From CBDFGS01 sp965247255 (lineage in GTDB: Bacteria; Chloroflexota; Dehalococcoidia; Lucifugimonadales; CAUZJF01), in NCBI GenBank assembly GCA_965247255.1, contig CBDFGS010000009.1, positions 186,001-250,000 of the forward strand: a stretch of 64,000 nt of DNA, written 5' to 3'. The notes under the pieces are model-generated. The model searched no databases. It had not been told where the DNA came from and saw only the letters and a list, made by a program, of their open reading frames with translations. The position numbers and the translations under genes are program-made. Of the stretch, positions 1 to 8,668 are shown one piece after another (positions within the stretch are counted from its first letter, which is position 1; each line of letters starts with the position of its first letter).

Positions 1-112
1 GTTTGGCATTGCGGGCCTTGTAGCCGACCATGATATTGAAACGATGGGGGTGGTTCAACCAGCGTGGTGGGACGGGGAGGCTGTTTTCTCAGCGCAGGAA
101 GGGCGGGTTTGA
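1..112 (+). CDS. 3' end of an unidentified gene entering from the left edge
   Basis: The frame beginning at base 2 is open from the window edge to a TGA at 110-112 and encodes 36 residues of ordinary protein-like composition, including VADHDIETMGVV and QPAWWDGEAVF. I do not recognise the family. The stop codon falls inside the loop of the hairpin repeat at 101-126, so the repeat abuts or overlaps the gene end. It could be a chance open frame because only 111 bases are visible. Confidence 0.35.
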   Translation, partial: FGIAGLVADHDIETMGVVQPAWWDGEAVFSAQEGRV

Positions 113-126
113 AACCCGCCCCTACG
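101..126. repeat. Hairpin intergenic repeat with CGCCCCTACG tail
   Basis: Perfect 10-bp arms GGGCGGGTTT (101-110) and AAACCCGCCC (112-121) flank one base, followed by CTACG. The tail CGCCCCTACG recurs at 9924-9933 behind a different GC-rich hairpin, which suggests a dispersed miniature repeat family. It lacks a T-run, so it is not a classical terminator. Confidence 0.6.
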
Positions 127-228
127 AGTTGAGAGCGCTGCTGGCTTTGCTAAACCCGGGAACGATTCCGGCCAGACGCGCATATACTTTCACGACAGCT
201 GTTTACGTCGGGGGGAAAAGCACACTCC

Positions 229-617
229 GTGGATGATGCTCAGGCAATCCGGCGCAGTCAGAACGGAGAGTCCGACTCGTTCCGCTTCCTTGTGGAACGT
301 TATGGCCGCGTGCTCTACGGCACCGCATACCTTATGACCCGGGACAGAGGGAATGGCGGAGGACATGGTGCAGGAGTCCTTTCTTCTTGCGTGGAGGCCC
401 ATACGCTCCTTGTCGCGCGGGCGCGAGCTTCAAGCCCTGGGTGGTGAAAATTCTGGTGAACCGCATTATGGCAGAGCGACGTAAGAAGAACGTTCCGCGA
501 GCGGAGGGCGAGAGGGCTACCGCGTCCCTACTGAGCTCTAGTAATCCTGAACACGAAGCCTACGCGCTGGCCACAGCCGTGTGGTGGCACGGGCTCTACG
601 TATTGAAACTGCAATGA
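229..617 (+). pseudogene. Frameshifted ECF-type RNA polymerase sigma factor remnant
   Basis: Three consecutive frames carry pieces of sigma region 2. The frame from GTG 229 gives DDAQAIRRSQNGESDSFRFL and YGRVLYGTAYLMTRDR. From about 353 a second frame continues with MAEDMVQESFLLAWRPI, the conserved region 2 signature. From about 410 the third frame continues with ASFKPWVVKILVNRIMAERR, the end of region 2. Two frameshifts (near 345-353 and 400-425) and the absence of any recognisable region 4 before the stop at 615-617 make this a decayed gene, or less likely two sequencing errors plus a truncated gene. A purine-rich stretch GGGGGGAAAAG lies just upstream of the GTG. No anti-sigma gene is visible nearby. 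Confidence 0.7.
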
Positions 618-1014
618 AACGGGGTCGACCTGGCGAAGGATGCGGTCGAAGGAAAGCGCGGTTGCTCAAGCAAAGGACATTCAAAAAGCCAGACTAGCCC
701 ACAATCAGCCGGAGCTGAGTGTGGGTAGTGTAATTCCGACAATATCGTGCTAGCGTCCTAACCATGGGAAAGAGATCCGTGCACCATACCCCCTATAGAC
801 CCGAGTGCGCCGGAACCGGACAAATCAAAGGGCTAGCCCCTTTTTCGGCGCGGTCATCACCCGTTTGGGTGATTACGGACATTAGCCTCGCGTTCATACT
901 GCGGTGTACATCGGTCGTGGCAATCAAGAAAGCCTTAACGCCCCGATTCCAAACCACACTGTCTTGCCTTGGCAACCAGGTTAGCTGGTGACGAGCCGCT
1001 GATGGAGGATAGCT
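618..1014 (+). other. Intergenic region with hairpins upstream of the giant gene
   Basis: I see no supported gene here. It holds a small palindrome with a T-run (827-845), a perfect 7-bp hairpin ATCACCC/GGGTGAT (856-873) and a 5-bp hairpin ACCAG/CTGGT (975-989). A strong Shine-Dalgarno GGAGG (1004-1008) precedes the ATG at 1015. The structured part may be a 5' leader, but I cannot match it to a known riboswitch class. Confidence 0.4.
827..845 (+). terminator. Possible weak intrinsic terminator
   Basis: AAAGGG (827-832) pairs with CCCTTT (838-843) around CTAGC, and the T-run reaches 845. The stem is short, so function is uncertain; it could end transcription of the decayed sigma factor gene or attenuate the giant gene. 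Confidence 0.3.
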
Positions 1015-4000
1015 ATGGCCGCTTCATTTACTAGAATCCCACGACCGCCAAGCCACTTGAGAGCAATTGTTGCCAGCGGACGTGTTTTTGCTGTCATAGC
1101 CGGAGCCGTGGGGTTGATTTGGATCGGGTCTGGGACCACCTTGGCCGGAACGGACCTCGTCAAAGACATCGTTGACACGAACACCCTAAATTCGTCTCCC
1201 TCTAACCTGATGGACGTGAACGGGACCCTCTTCTTCAGCGCCATCGACGCGTCCACCGGGCGTGAGCTTTGGAAAAGCGACGGCACCGCGGCGGGCACCG
1301 TTCTGGTCAAGGACATTCGGCCTGGGTCCTTGGGGTCGTCCCCTTCCAACTTCACCGAGCTGGGCGGCGCCATCTATTTCAGGGCAAACGACGGGACCAA
1401 CGGGTTTGAGCTGTGGAAAAGCGACGGCACCGCCGCCGGCACCGTACTGGTCAAGGACATCAGCGCCGGCTCCCTCAGCTCGTCTCCCTTCAACCTTTTC
1501 AACCTGGGCGGGACCCTCTACCTCAGCGCAAGCGACGTGACACACGGTCGCGAGCTGTGGAGGAGCGACGGCACCGCGGCGGGCACCGTACTTGTCAAGG
1601 ACATCCGGCCTGGCTCATTGGGCTCGTCAACTGCCTACTTCACAGACCTAGGCGGTACCCTCTACTTCAGAGCAAACGACGGGACCAACGGGTATGAGCT
1701 TTGGAAGAGCGACGGCACCGCCGGTGGTACTCAGCTCGTCAATGATATTCGGTCAGGATCAGGCAGTTCGTTTCCATCTAACCTTACATTGGCCGGCAGT
1801 ACTCTCTTTTTCGCGGCCAACGCTGGGGCGACGGGAACGGAGCTGTGGAAGAGCGACGGTACGGCGACCGGGACAGAGCCGGTCAAGGATATTTGGCTTG
1901 GGACTGGGAGCTCTCGCCCTCAGTCGCTCACGGATCTTGGGGGGACCCTCTTCTTCACCGCCAACGACGGGGCCACAGGAATTGAGCTGTGGAAGAGCAA
2001 TGGCTCCTCTGCCGGAACGGTACAGGTCAAAGAGATCAGGCCCGGTTCCGCCAATCCCAGATTTCGCTCCTTGACAGTTGTGGGCGGGACCCTCTTCTTT
2101 AGCGCTGACGACGGGACCATCGGGTCCGAATTGTGGGAGAGCGACGGCACCGCGGCGGGCACCATGGTAGTAAAGGACATCCGACCGACCTTCGGCTCTA
2201 ATCCTAGAAATCTTGTAGACGTGGGCGGTACCCTCTTCTTCAGCGCCACCGACAGCCTCACAGGCCATGAGCTGTGGCAGAGTGATGGCACCGCGGCGGG
2301 CACCACGCAAGTCAGGGACATCTTGCTTGGTGTCCTCTCTTCTTCCCCTAGCGTGTTGACAGAGGTTGGCGGTACGCTTTTCTTCCAGGCCAATGATGGT
2401 ACGAAGGGACGTGAGCTATGGACTAGCGACGGGACCTTCAGCGGAACTGTGTTGGTCACGGATGTCAATCTCAAACCCGCAGGCACCACTCCATCCAACT
2501 TGACCGACATCGGTGGCACCCTCTTTTTCACCGCCAATAACGGCGCCACGGGGGTTGAGCTGTGGAGGAGCGACGGCACCCCGAGTGGCACCAAGCAGGT
2601 CAAGGACATCTGGACAGGCCCCGGCGGGTCACGTCCATCTCAACTAACGGTTGTTGGCGACACCTTTTTCTTTTCGGCGGACGATGGAGCCAGTGGAAGA
2701 GAGCTTTGGAAGAGCGACGGTACCCCAGGGGGTACGGTGCTGGTCAAAGACATTAATCCCGGCTCTCGGAGCTCTTCACCATCACAGCTGACGAACGTGG
2801 GCGGGACGCTGTTCTTCACGGCCGACGATGGGACCGCCGGAAGGGAGCTCTGGAAGAGCGACGGAACCGCCGGTGGTACACAGCTATTCAAGGATGTTAG
2901 ACCAGGCACTAGTGGATCGTCTCCCTCTAACCTGACGTTGATCGGTGGCACCCTGTATTTCAGAGCTAACGACGGCATCGCAGGGTCCGAGCTGTGGAAG
3001 AGCGACGGTACCCCAGGAGGAACTGAGCTAGTCAAGGATATTAGACCAGGTTCTTTCAGCTCGTCACCTTTCAGACTTACAACGGTTGGCGGGTCCCTGT
3101 TTTTCATTGCCAACGATGGAGCTACCGGGAGCGAACTGTGGAAGAGCGACGGTTCCCCCGCCGGGACTCTACTGGTCAAAGACATCCGACCAGGCTCGTC
3201 CGGATCAAATCCTTCGCAGTTGGCTGACGTCGCCGGGACCCTATTCTTCAGAGCCAACGATGGGGCCACGGGCAACGAGTTGTGGAGGAGCGACGGCGCC
3301 GCTACAGGGACCTTCCGGGTCAAGGACATCCGACCGGGTTCGTCTGGATCAAACCCCTTCCAGCTGACTGAGGCCGGTGGGTCTCTATTCTTCCGTGCCA
3401 ACGATGGAGCATCGGGCAACGAGCTCTGGAAGAGCGACGGCACTGGCGGCGGGACAATACTTGTGAAGGACATCAGGCCCGGGCTCTTTTCGTCCGCACC
3501 CCGCAACCTCACGGATGTGTCTGGCACGCTTTTCTTCACGGCGAACGACGGAGCTACGGGTATCGAGCTTTGGACGAGCGACGGCTCTGATAGTGGTACC
3601 AACCGTGTCAGAGACATCTATCCCGGCCTCAACAGCTCATCTCCAAGCCGCCTTACGGACGTGGGCGTAACGCTGTTCTTTGCGGCCAATGATGGCGTCG
3701 TAGGGGTTGAACTGTGGAAGCACGAGCCCAATCAGCCGCCGACCGCAACGGCGGGGGGCCCTTACTCACAGGACCAGGGGACCGCGCTGACCTTCGACGG
3801 CAGCGGCTCGACTGATCCCGACGGCGACGATCTGACTTACGACTGGGCCTTCGGCGACGGCGATGCCGGATCTGGCGTGAGTCCTAACCACATATATGAA
3901 GACAACGGCGTGTACGAGGTGTGTCTGACGGTAACCGACGCCTTCGGCGAAAGCGACGAGGACTGCACCACCGCGTCGATAGACGCGGCCCAGGGCGTGA

Positions 4001-5355
4001 TCCTGAATCCAGGCTACATCACGGGGACTATCGAGGTCGGCAACGAGCCAATACCTTACGCCACCGTTCGGGCGAGCTGGACCGGTTTCTCGGCTTTCAC
4101 CCAAATCTATCCGGCCGGGACGACCTCGGCGACCTATCTCTTAACTGTCCAGGTCCCTCCGGGGGAAACACCCCAGTATGAAGTTACGGCTCAGGTCAAC
4201 CTGAACGCCAGTCAAGAGAGTGTAACCTTCGCCAGCCAGACCGTGTCTGTAAGCGAAGGCCAGACGTCGGTTGTGGACTTTATGGAACCGTATCCCGGCT
4301 TCATCCAGGGGACTATATCCCTGGATAGCGGAACGTTTACGGACGCGGTAATCGTCGCAATCGGGACCGACGAAAATGCACGTTTGGGCCGGAGCTACAA
4401 CGATACTACGACCGCGATGTTCCGCATGCCGATTCTGCCGGGCGCTCAGTACAGCGTAGGCGGTTACATAACTCTGAGCAGTGGCATCCGGGTAACGTTG
4501 ACGGACCAGGTCGTGAGTGTCGCGCCCGGGCAGACGCGGGCCGTGGCCTGGAACCTAACACTGCCCTCCGGGCGGATCGCCGGGTCCATCGTCATGAACG
4601 GCGTCGGTACAGTCGATACCCACACAGTCCGGCTGTTGCGATACGAGGACGACAGATGGGTATTCGTAGGAACCAAGACTATCACTGGTAACGGGAGCTA
4701 CGCGTTCGAGAATCTTGAGACGGGCAGGTACTTGCTGCAGGCCGAATCGCGCCTAAACAGCGCCGACGATCACGTCGCCAGCCACCCTCTGTACAGGTTT
4801 TTGCCCTCATGGGACGTGCAAGTAGTCGACGGGGCCACGACACAGGTTGACATCACCAACAACGCCGCATTCATCACTGGCACGATAACGCTTACAGGGG
4901 CGAAGACACTGGCCGACCTTCGGAGCGACGTGATCAGCCGGGTAGCTGCGTCCGGCTACCACGGGAGCCTCGCACGCGGGAGGATATCTTACGACACTCT
5001 GGATATACAGACCGGGGCCTTCGACCTGGTCGTTAGCGAGGGAACCTGGTTCCCGGGGTCTGTTCAGTTGAACTTCTCTACGAGCAATCCGGTGCCCTAT
5101 GAGCAGTCGCTACAGATCGACAGTCACCAGTACCAGGACCCGCCGATACCCCTCCTAAGCGGAGAAACCGCGACCAGGGACATGACCTTCGACCTTGGCT
5201 CGGTAACGGTGACTTTCCGCGTCGCCGGCGGCGGTCTGCTCAGCACTCCCAGGCTAAGCCCGAATCCACCGAAGGACACCGATGGACGGCGTGAGGGCAG
5301 CGGAAGGGGGTGGGTGAGGGAGCTACAGGGGAGATGGCCTGGGGTCTTGGGGTAG
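1015..5355 (+). CDS. Giant secreted ELWxxDGT-repeat/PKD protein, N-terminal part (split by IS1380-family element)
   Basis: ATG 1015 follows a GGAGG site. Residues about 1-45 form a signal peptide (basic start, hydrophobic VFAVIAGAVGLIWIG, then small residues). Residues about 84-903 are a tandem array of roughly 48-residue ELWxxDGT units. A PKD domain follows (about 905-990, GSGSTDPDGDDLTYDW, YEDNGVYEVCLTVTD), then several carboxypeptidase-regulatory-like beta modules (about 1000-1410: ITGTIEVGNEPIPYATV, IQGTISLDSG, IAGSIVMNG, ITGTITLTG). The native sequence ends at 5258; the last 32 codons to 5355 come from the inserted element. The rest of the protein continues in frame at 6968. It is probably an extracellular adhesin or cell-surface protein; no enzymatic domain was seen. 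Confidence 0.85.
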   Translation: MAASFTRIPRPPSHLRAIVASGRVFAVIAGAVGLIWIGSGTTLAGTDLVKDIVDTNTLNSSPSNLMDVNGTLFFSAIDASTGRELWKSDGTAAGTVLVKDIRPGSLGSSPSNFTELGGAIYFRANDGTNGFELWKSDGTAAGTVLVKDISAGSLSSSPFNLFNLGGTLYLSASDVTHGRELWRSDGTAAGTVLVKDIRPGSLGSSTAYFTDLGGTLYFRANDGTNGYELWKSDGTAGGTQLVNDIRSGSGSSFPSNLTLAGSTLFFAANAGATGTELWKSDGTATGTEPVKDIWLGTGSSRPQSLTDLGGTLFFTANDGATGIELWKSNGSSAGTVQVKEIRPGSANPRFRSLTVVGGTLFFSADDGTIGSELWESDGTAAGTMVVKDIRPTFGSNPRNLVDVGGTLFFSATDSLTGHELWQSDGTAAGTTQVRDILLGVLSSSPSVLTEVGGTLFFQANDGTKGRELWTSDGTFSGTVLVTDVNLKPAGTTPSNLTDIGGTLFFTANNGATGVELWRSDGTPSGTKQVKDIWTGPGGSRPSQLTVVGDTFFFSADDGASGRELWKSDGTPGGTVLVKDINPGSRSSSPSQLTNVGGTLFFTADDGTAGRELWKSDGTAGGTQLFKDVRPGTSGSSPSNLTLIGGTLYFRANDGIAGSELWKSDGTPGGTELVKDIRPGSFSSSPFRLTTVGGSLFFIANDGATGSELWKSDGSPAGTLLVKDIRPGSSGSNPSQLADVAGTLFFRANDGATGNELWRSDGAATGTFRVKDIRPGSSGSNPFQLTEAGGSLFFRANDGASGNELWKSDGTGGGTILVKDIRPGLFSSAPRNLTDVSGTLFFTANDGATGIELWTSDGSDSGTNRVRDIYPGLNSSSPSRLTDVGVTLFFAANDGVVGVELWKHEPNQPPTATAGGPYSQDQGTALTFDGSGSTDPDGDDLTYDWAFGDGDAGSGVSPNHIYEDNGVYEVCLTVTDAFGESDEDCTTASIDAAQGVILNPGYITGTIEVGNEPIPYATVRASWTGFSAFTQIYPAGTTSATYLLTVQVPPGETPQYEVTAQVNLNASQESVTFASQTVSVSEGQTSVVDFMEPYPGFIQGTISLDSGTFTDAVIVAIGTDENARLGRSYNDTTTAMFRMPILPGAQYSVGGYITLSSGIRVTLTDQVVSVAPGQTRAVAWNLTLPSGRIAGSIVMNGVGTVDTHTVRLLRYEDDRWVFVGTKTITGNGSYAFENLETGRYLLQAESRLNSADDHVASHPLYRFLPSWDVQVVDGATTQVDITNNAAFITGTITLTGAKTLADLRSDVISRVAASGYHGSLARGRISYDTLDIQTGAFDLVVSEGTWFPGSVQLNFSTSNPVPYEQSLQIDSHQYQDPPIPLLSGETATRDMTFDLGSVTVTFRVAGGGLLSTPRLSPNPPKDTDGRREGSGRGWVRELQGRWPGVLG
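1264..3723 (+). repeat. Tandem ELWxxDGT-coding repeat array, 17 full units plus a partial
   Basis: Seventeen consecutive units of about 48 codons begin with ELW[KR]SDGT-like motifs, continue with VKDIRPGS-like and GGTLFF-like segments, and end in NDGATG-like turns. A half unit (ELWKHEP) leads into the PKD domain, and a partial unit (LVKDIVDTN) precedes the first. Units differ throughout, with no block of identical copies seen, so the array is old rather than freshly amplified. The spacing of strands is consistent with a propeller-like or beta-solenoid fold, which is inference. Confidence 0.85.
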
Positions 5356-6962
5356 ATGGGAGGCCGGCAGCCGGTCTTCAGTGGCCGCACAGGGCCCCTA
5401 AGGCCCTATGCGGGAGTTGCGATGCGCGGGAAGGCGAGAGGATACGCAGCAGGGGACTCTCGCGACCGGGGTGGCGCGAGATTGCGGGGACGTTGGGTCA
5501 GTTGCAGGCTGGCCGTCAGGCCGGGAACGGAATGGCTTGCAGCCGGGCCAAGGCGCGAGTGAACTGGGTTTCCCAAGGCCAGCGCCGGGGGAGATGCAAA
5601 GTGAGGCGGCGCGCCGAGCGGGTGATCCGTCCCACCAGAGCGAAGACCCGCCGCCTGAGGGTCTTGGTGATCACGGTCCGCTCGCCCAGACCAATCCGCG
5701 CCGTCCAGCGGGCCAGGTTATGCGCCATCACCTGGACCGCCAGCCAGGCGCCGTTGGCGGCGAAGCGCGCCGACGGCATGTGGTTCAGCCCGACGCCGTA
5801 CTTGAGGTCGCGTATGGCGTTCTCGACCTCGGCGTGGCGGCGATGATCGGCCTCCAGTTCCAGCGTCTCCCCATCGCGGTCGGTGATGAAGGCGTGATAG
5901 CTGTATCTGGCGAAGAGGGCGAGCTGGGAACCGGGCGTCGGCTTCACCCGCCGGACAATGAGCCGCACCGGCGCGGCGTCCGGCTTGGTCTGGAACGGGG
6001 TGTAAGTCGTCTCGGCGACATCGGCGGCGCCGTCCATCCAGTAGGGAATGGGAGTCCAGTCCTCCTCTGGTATCGCCTCGATCAGGTCCCGCAGGCTGGC
6101 GCGCTGGCGGATGGTGATAGAGAAGCGGACATCCATTTCCCGGCAGGCGGCAACGACAGTGTGGGCGTAGAAGCCGCTGTCGGCCCGCACCGTGAGTTGT
6201 CCCCTGGCCCCGCCGTAGCGCACCCGCCCCACCGTCTCACGCAGGAAGTGGGCGGCGCCACGGGCGGTGTTGGCCCGGCCCTCGCGCAGCCGGGACATCA
6301 GCACCTCGCCGGTGCCGGCGGCAATGGCCAGCAGCGGGTGATAGCCGCGGGCGCCGGTATAGCCGTGGTGGCGCGCTCCCTCCTTGGCCAGTCCATAGGT
6401 CTCGCAGATGGTCGAGTCCAGGTCGATGGTCAGGGGCGAGTCGCCGGGTCCGGCCCCAGCGGCCCAGGCCCGGGCCAACAACTGGCGGCTCACGCGGTCG
6501 AGTTGACGGACATGCCCCCACCGGAAGCTGCGCAGGAAGGTCCCCAGGGTGGATGGCGCCTTGACCACGCAGCCTAGAACACCGACCGTCCCACCAGCGC
6601 GCAGCGCATCGGCGTCGTCGATGCAGTCGCCGCCTGCCAGCGCGGAAGCGACCAGCGTCAGCATCTTGTCCCCAGTGTTCGCCCGTCCCGGCGCTCCGCC
6701 GAGGTCAAGGTGATGGTCGACGAGTTCCCGCAGGCCCAGGTGCCGGGCTAGGGTGGCCGGCAGGAGCAGGCCGGCATTGGCCACCAGGCGATGGTCGTCA
6801 AAGAGGATGCGGATACGGTCGGGTTTGTTCTGTGGCAGCATCTATTGGGTGCTCCTTGTTTCCGGGCGGGTTTCTGTTCCAAAACCATTATCCCAGATTC
6901 AGAGGAGCACCCGCTGGCTTCTTCAAGGGCTGTCCCCAAGGACGTCCTTCGGTGGATTCGGG
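5259..6962 (-). mobile_element. IS1380-family insertion sequence, complete, with 5-bp target duplication
   Basis: Terminal inverted repeats run from CCCGAATCCACCGAAGGAC at 5259-5277 to its exact complement at 6944-6962. CTAAG flanks both sides (5254-5258 and 6963-6967), which fits the short duplications of this family. The element is 1704 bp, a usual size, and carries one transposase gene on the minus strand. Taking out the element and one CTAAG joins ...RLS to GTCIGTDEAG in the same frame, so the insertion is precise. Perfect ends, an open transposase and open host fragments point to a recent event. Confidence 0.92.
5516..6841 (-). CDS. IS1380-family transposase
   Basis: This 441-residue DDE transposase catalyses movement of the surrounding element. 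Visible catalytic blocks are IDLDSTICETYG (D142), VRADSGFY (D221) and HAEVENAIRDLKYG (E338 or E340), the typical order and spacing for the family. The ATG at 6841 lies about 120 bp inside the right inverted repeat. Length is normal for the family and no frameshift is visible, so it is likely functional. Long open frames on the opposite strand here are shadows of this gene. Confidence 0.93.
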   Translation of the reverse strand: MLPQNKPDRIRILFDDHRLVANAGLLLPATLARHLGLRELVDHHLDLGGAPGRANTGDKMLTLVASALAGGDCIDDADALRAGGTVGVLGCVVKAPSTLGTFLRSFRWGHVRQLDRVSRQLLARAWAAGAGPGDSPLTIDLDSTICETYGLAKEGARHHGYTGARGYHPLLAIAAGTGEVLMSRLREGRANTARGAAHFLRETVGRVRYGGARGQLTVRADSGFYAHTVVAACREMDVRFSITIRQRASLRDLIEAIPEEDWTPIPYWMDGAADVAETTYTPFQTKPDAAPVRLIVRRVKPTPGSQLALFARYSYHAFITDRDGETLELEADHRRHAEVENAIRDLKYGVGLNHMPSARFAANGAWLAVQVMAHNLARWTARIGLGERTVITKTLRRRVFALVGRITRSARRLTLHLPRRWPWETQFTRALARLQAIPFPA

Positions 6963-6967
6963 CTAAG

Positions 6968-8375
6968 CGGGACGTGTATTGGCACCGACGAGGCAGGCGA
7001 TGTCGTACGGGTCTACAGGGTCTTCTCTACGTCCAACCAGGAGGACGTCGCCGCAGGACAGACGACGTTTGTCGGCATGGACGCGACCTGTTCGATAACC
7101 GCCCAGGCGCGCGTTAACGGGTCTTGGACCGTGTTCGGACAGTTCTCGGTGCAAATGACCCCAGGCGCGGAGCAAGTAATAGAGATCGGAGCACCGACAC
7201 TCACCGTCGAATCGCCGGCTCCCGGTGCATCTACCGATAACAGCACCATCACTGTAACGGGTACCGTCACCGACGAGCTCGGGGTCGAGGTCACGGTGAA
7301 CGGCGTAACAGCGACGCTCACCCCCACCGGCAACCCGGACGAGCAGACCTTCAGCGCGACGATTCCGCTCGGTTCGGGGGCGAACCAAATAGTAACCGTA
7401 GCCACCAATTCCTCCGGTCAGACCGCAACGGATACGCGCACCGTAACGCTGACGAACGCGGCACCCACGGCCGATGCAGGCGGTCCATACACGGCTCCAG
7501 AGGGAGGTAGTGTTCAACTCGACGGTTCGGGCAGCTCCGATCCCGACCCCGGCGACACCCTCTCTTACGAGTGGGACCTAGATTACGACGGAATCAACTT
7601 CAGCGCCGATGTTACGGGCTCTTCTCCGTTGTTCGACGCAACGGGCCTCGACGGTCCAAGCAGCTCGACCGTGGCACTGCGCGTGACTGATAGTGTTGGG
7701 GCGGCGTCAAATATCGACACGACTCTCGTAACGATCGACAACGTAGCGCCGACGGCGAGCGCCGGGCAAGACCAGAGCGGCGTGGAATGGGCGCGCGGGC
7801 TCACCGTGACGCTGGACGGCAGCGGCTCGAGTGACCCTGTGGACCCAATATCGTACTCTTGGACCGACTCAGAAGGGACCGTGGTGGGGACTACGACAGA
7901 GGTAACTGTCAGCATCTCAGGGCTAGGTGCCAACACATTCGCGCTGACGGTCGACGACGGCGATGGCGCGAGTCACGACGACTCCGTCACTATCACGGTG
8001 GTGGACACGATTTCCCCGGAAATCACGGGCGCCAGCGCGGCACCGAGTGTTCTGTGGCCGCCCAATCACAAAATGCAGGCCGTCACGGTGGCCGTCGATG
8101 TGTCTGACGCCTGCGATGCAAACCCTACCTGCGAGATCGTCTCGGTGACCAGCGACGAGCCCGTCAACGACAAGGGAGATGGCAACACGTCCCCCGACTG
8201 GGAGATCACCGGCGACCTGACGGTAGACTTGAGGGCTGAGCGTTCCGGTCAGGGAGACGGCCGGGTCTATACCATAACCATCGAGTGCCGGGACTCATCT
8301 GACAATAGCTCGACGACGGAGGTCACGGTCACCGTGCCACACGACCAGGGTAACGGTCAGGGTAAGAATAAGTAG
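6968..8375 (+). pseudogene. C-terminal part of the giant secreted protein, detached by the IS element
   Basis: The frame open from within the element to TAA-class stop TAG at 8373-8375 continues the gene that begins at 1015. It encodes an Ig-like module (TLTVESPAPGASTDNSTITV, TGTVTDELGVEVTVNG), a PKD domain (PTADAGGPYTAPEGGSVQLD, GSGSSDPDPGDTLSYEWD), a second PKD-like domain (PTASAGQDQSGVEW, LDGSGSSDPVDPISYSW) and a C-terminal beta domain with LWPPNHKMQAVTVAVDVSDAC and a cysteine pair, ending in a Gly/Asn/Lys-rich tail. An upstream in-frame start inside the IS (about 6753) could give a protein without a signal peptide, so it would not be secreted. The restored protein would have 1883 residues. 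Confidence 0.85.
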
Positions 8376-8418
8376 CGTCGACGGAGCAGGGCCTCCGTTT
8401 GCAGACCGGTGAAAAAAG

Positions 8419-8447
8419 GGCACCCGGACCACCGGGTGCCATCTTTT
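8419..8447 (+). terminator. Strong rho-independent terminator
   Basis: GGCACCCGG (8419-8427) and CCGGGTGCC (8432-8440) form a perfect 9-bp stem with loop ACCA, followed by TTTTT (8443-8447). An A-run at 8412-8417 precedes the stem, so it could work in both directions. It lies 44 bp after the stop of the giant gene. Confidence 0.88.
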
Positions 8448-8475
8448 TGCAGTGATGAGGAGCCCCGCCGCCTCC

Positions 8476-8525
8476 GATGCTTCATCGGAGACTCCTCAGC
8501 ATGACAGGTTGAAGGGAAGCGGCTA
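8476..8525. repeat. Dispersed repeat, copy 1 (CTCCTCAGCATGACAG family)
   Basis: Begins GATGCTTCATCGG and contains CTCCTCAGCATGACAG (8492-8507) followed by TTGAAGGG-AAGCGGCTA. It matches the copy at 8580-8628 with a few substitutions and one small indel. Confidence 0.65.
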
Positions 8526-8579
8526 CAGCTTGTGGCTAGTCTGCAGTTGGTGCGGCCGACAAAGAGCCACCTCGCCCCG

Positions 8580-8628
8580 GATGCTTCGTCGGTGCTCCTC
8601 AGCATGACAGTTTGAAAGGAGGCGGCTA
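8580..8628. repeat. Dispersed repeat, copy 2 (CTCCTCAGCATGACAG family)
   Basis: Begins GATGCTTCGTCGG and contains CTCCTCAGCATGACAG (8595-8610), identical to copy 1 over these 16 bases, then TTTGAAAGGAGGCGGCTA. A more diverged relative lies at 53970-54001. Confidence 0.65.
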
Positions 8629-8668
8629 TACTTGTCGTGCTGAATCTTCAGATACAAAGGTGTAGCGA

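Noticed and set aside
764..991. 75-residue plus-strand open frame upstream of the giant gene
   Set aside because: It crosses the hairpins, has no ribosome site and no recognisable sequence.
856..1014. Possible c-di-GMP riboswitch before the giant gene
   Set aside because: Hairpins are present but the conserved core bases of that class could not be placed.
1264..3723. CRISPR-like regular repetition
   Set aside because: The period of about 144 bases is a coding repeat with no constant direct repeat; no CRISPR array or cas gene was seen in the window.
5310..6577. Long plus-strand open frames across the IS1380-family element
   Set aside because: They lie opposite the transposase, have Arg/Gly/Pro-rich composition and no motif; they are shadows of a GC-rich gene.
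5257..6964. A 21-bp inverted repeat, two bases longer at each end than the element proposed
   Set aside because: The outer AG/CT pair belongs to the duplicated CTAAG, whose ends are complementary; the 19-bp ends with a 5-bp duplication explain both flanks.
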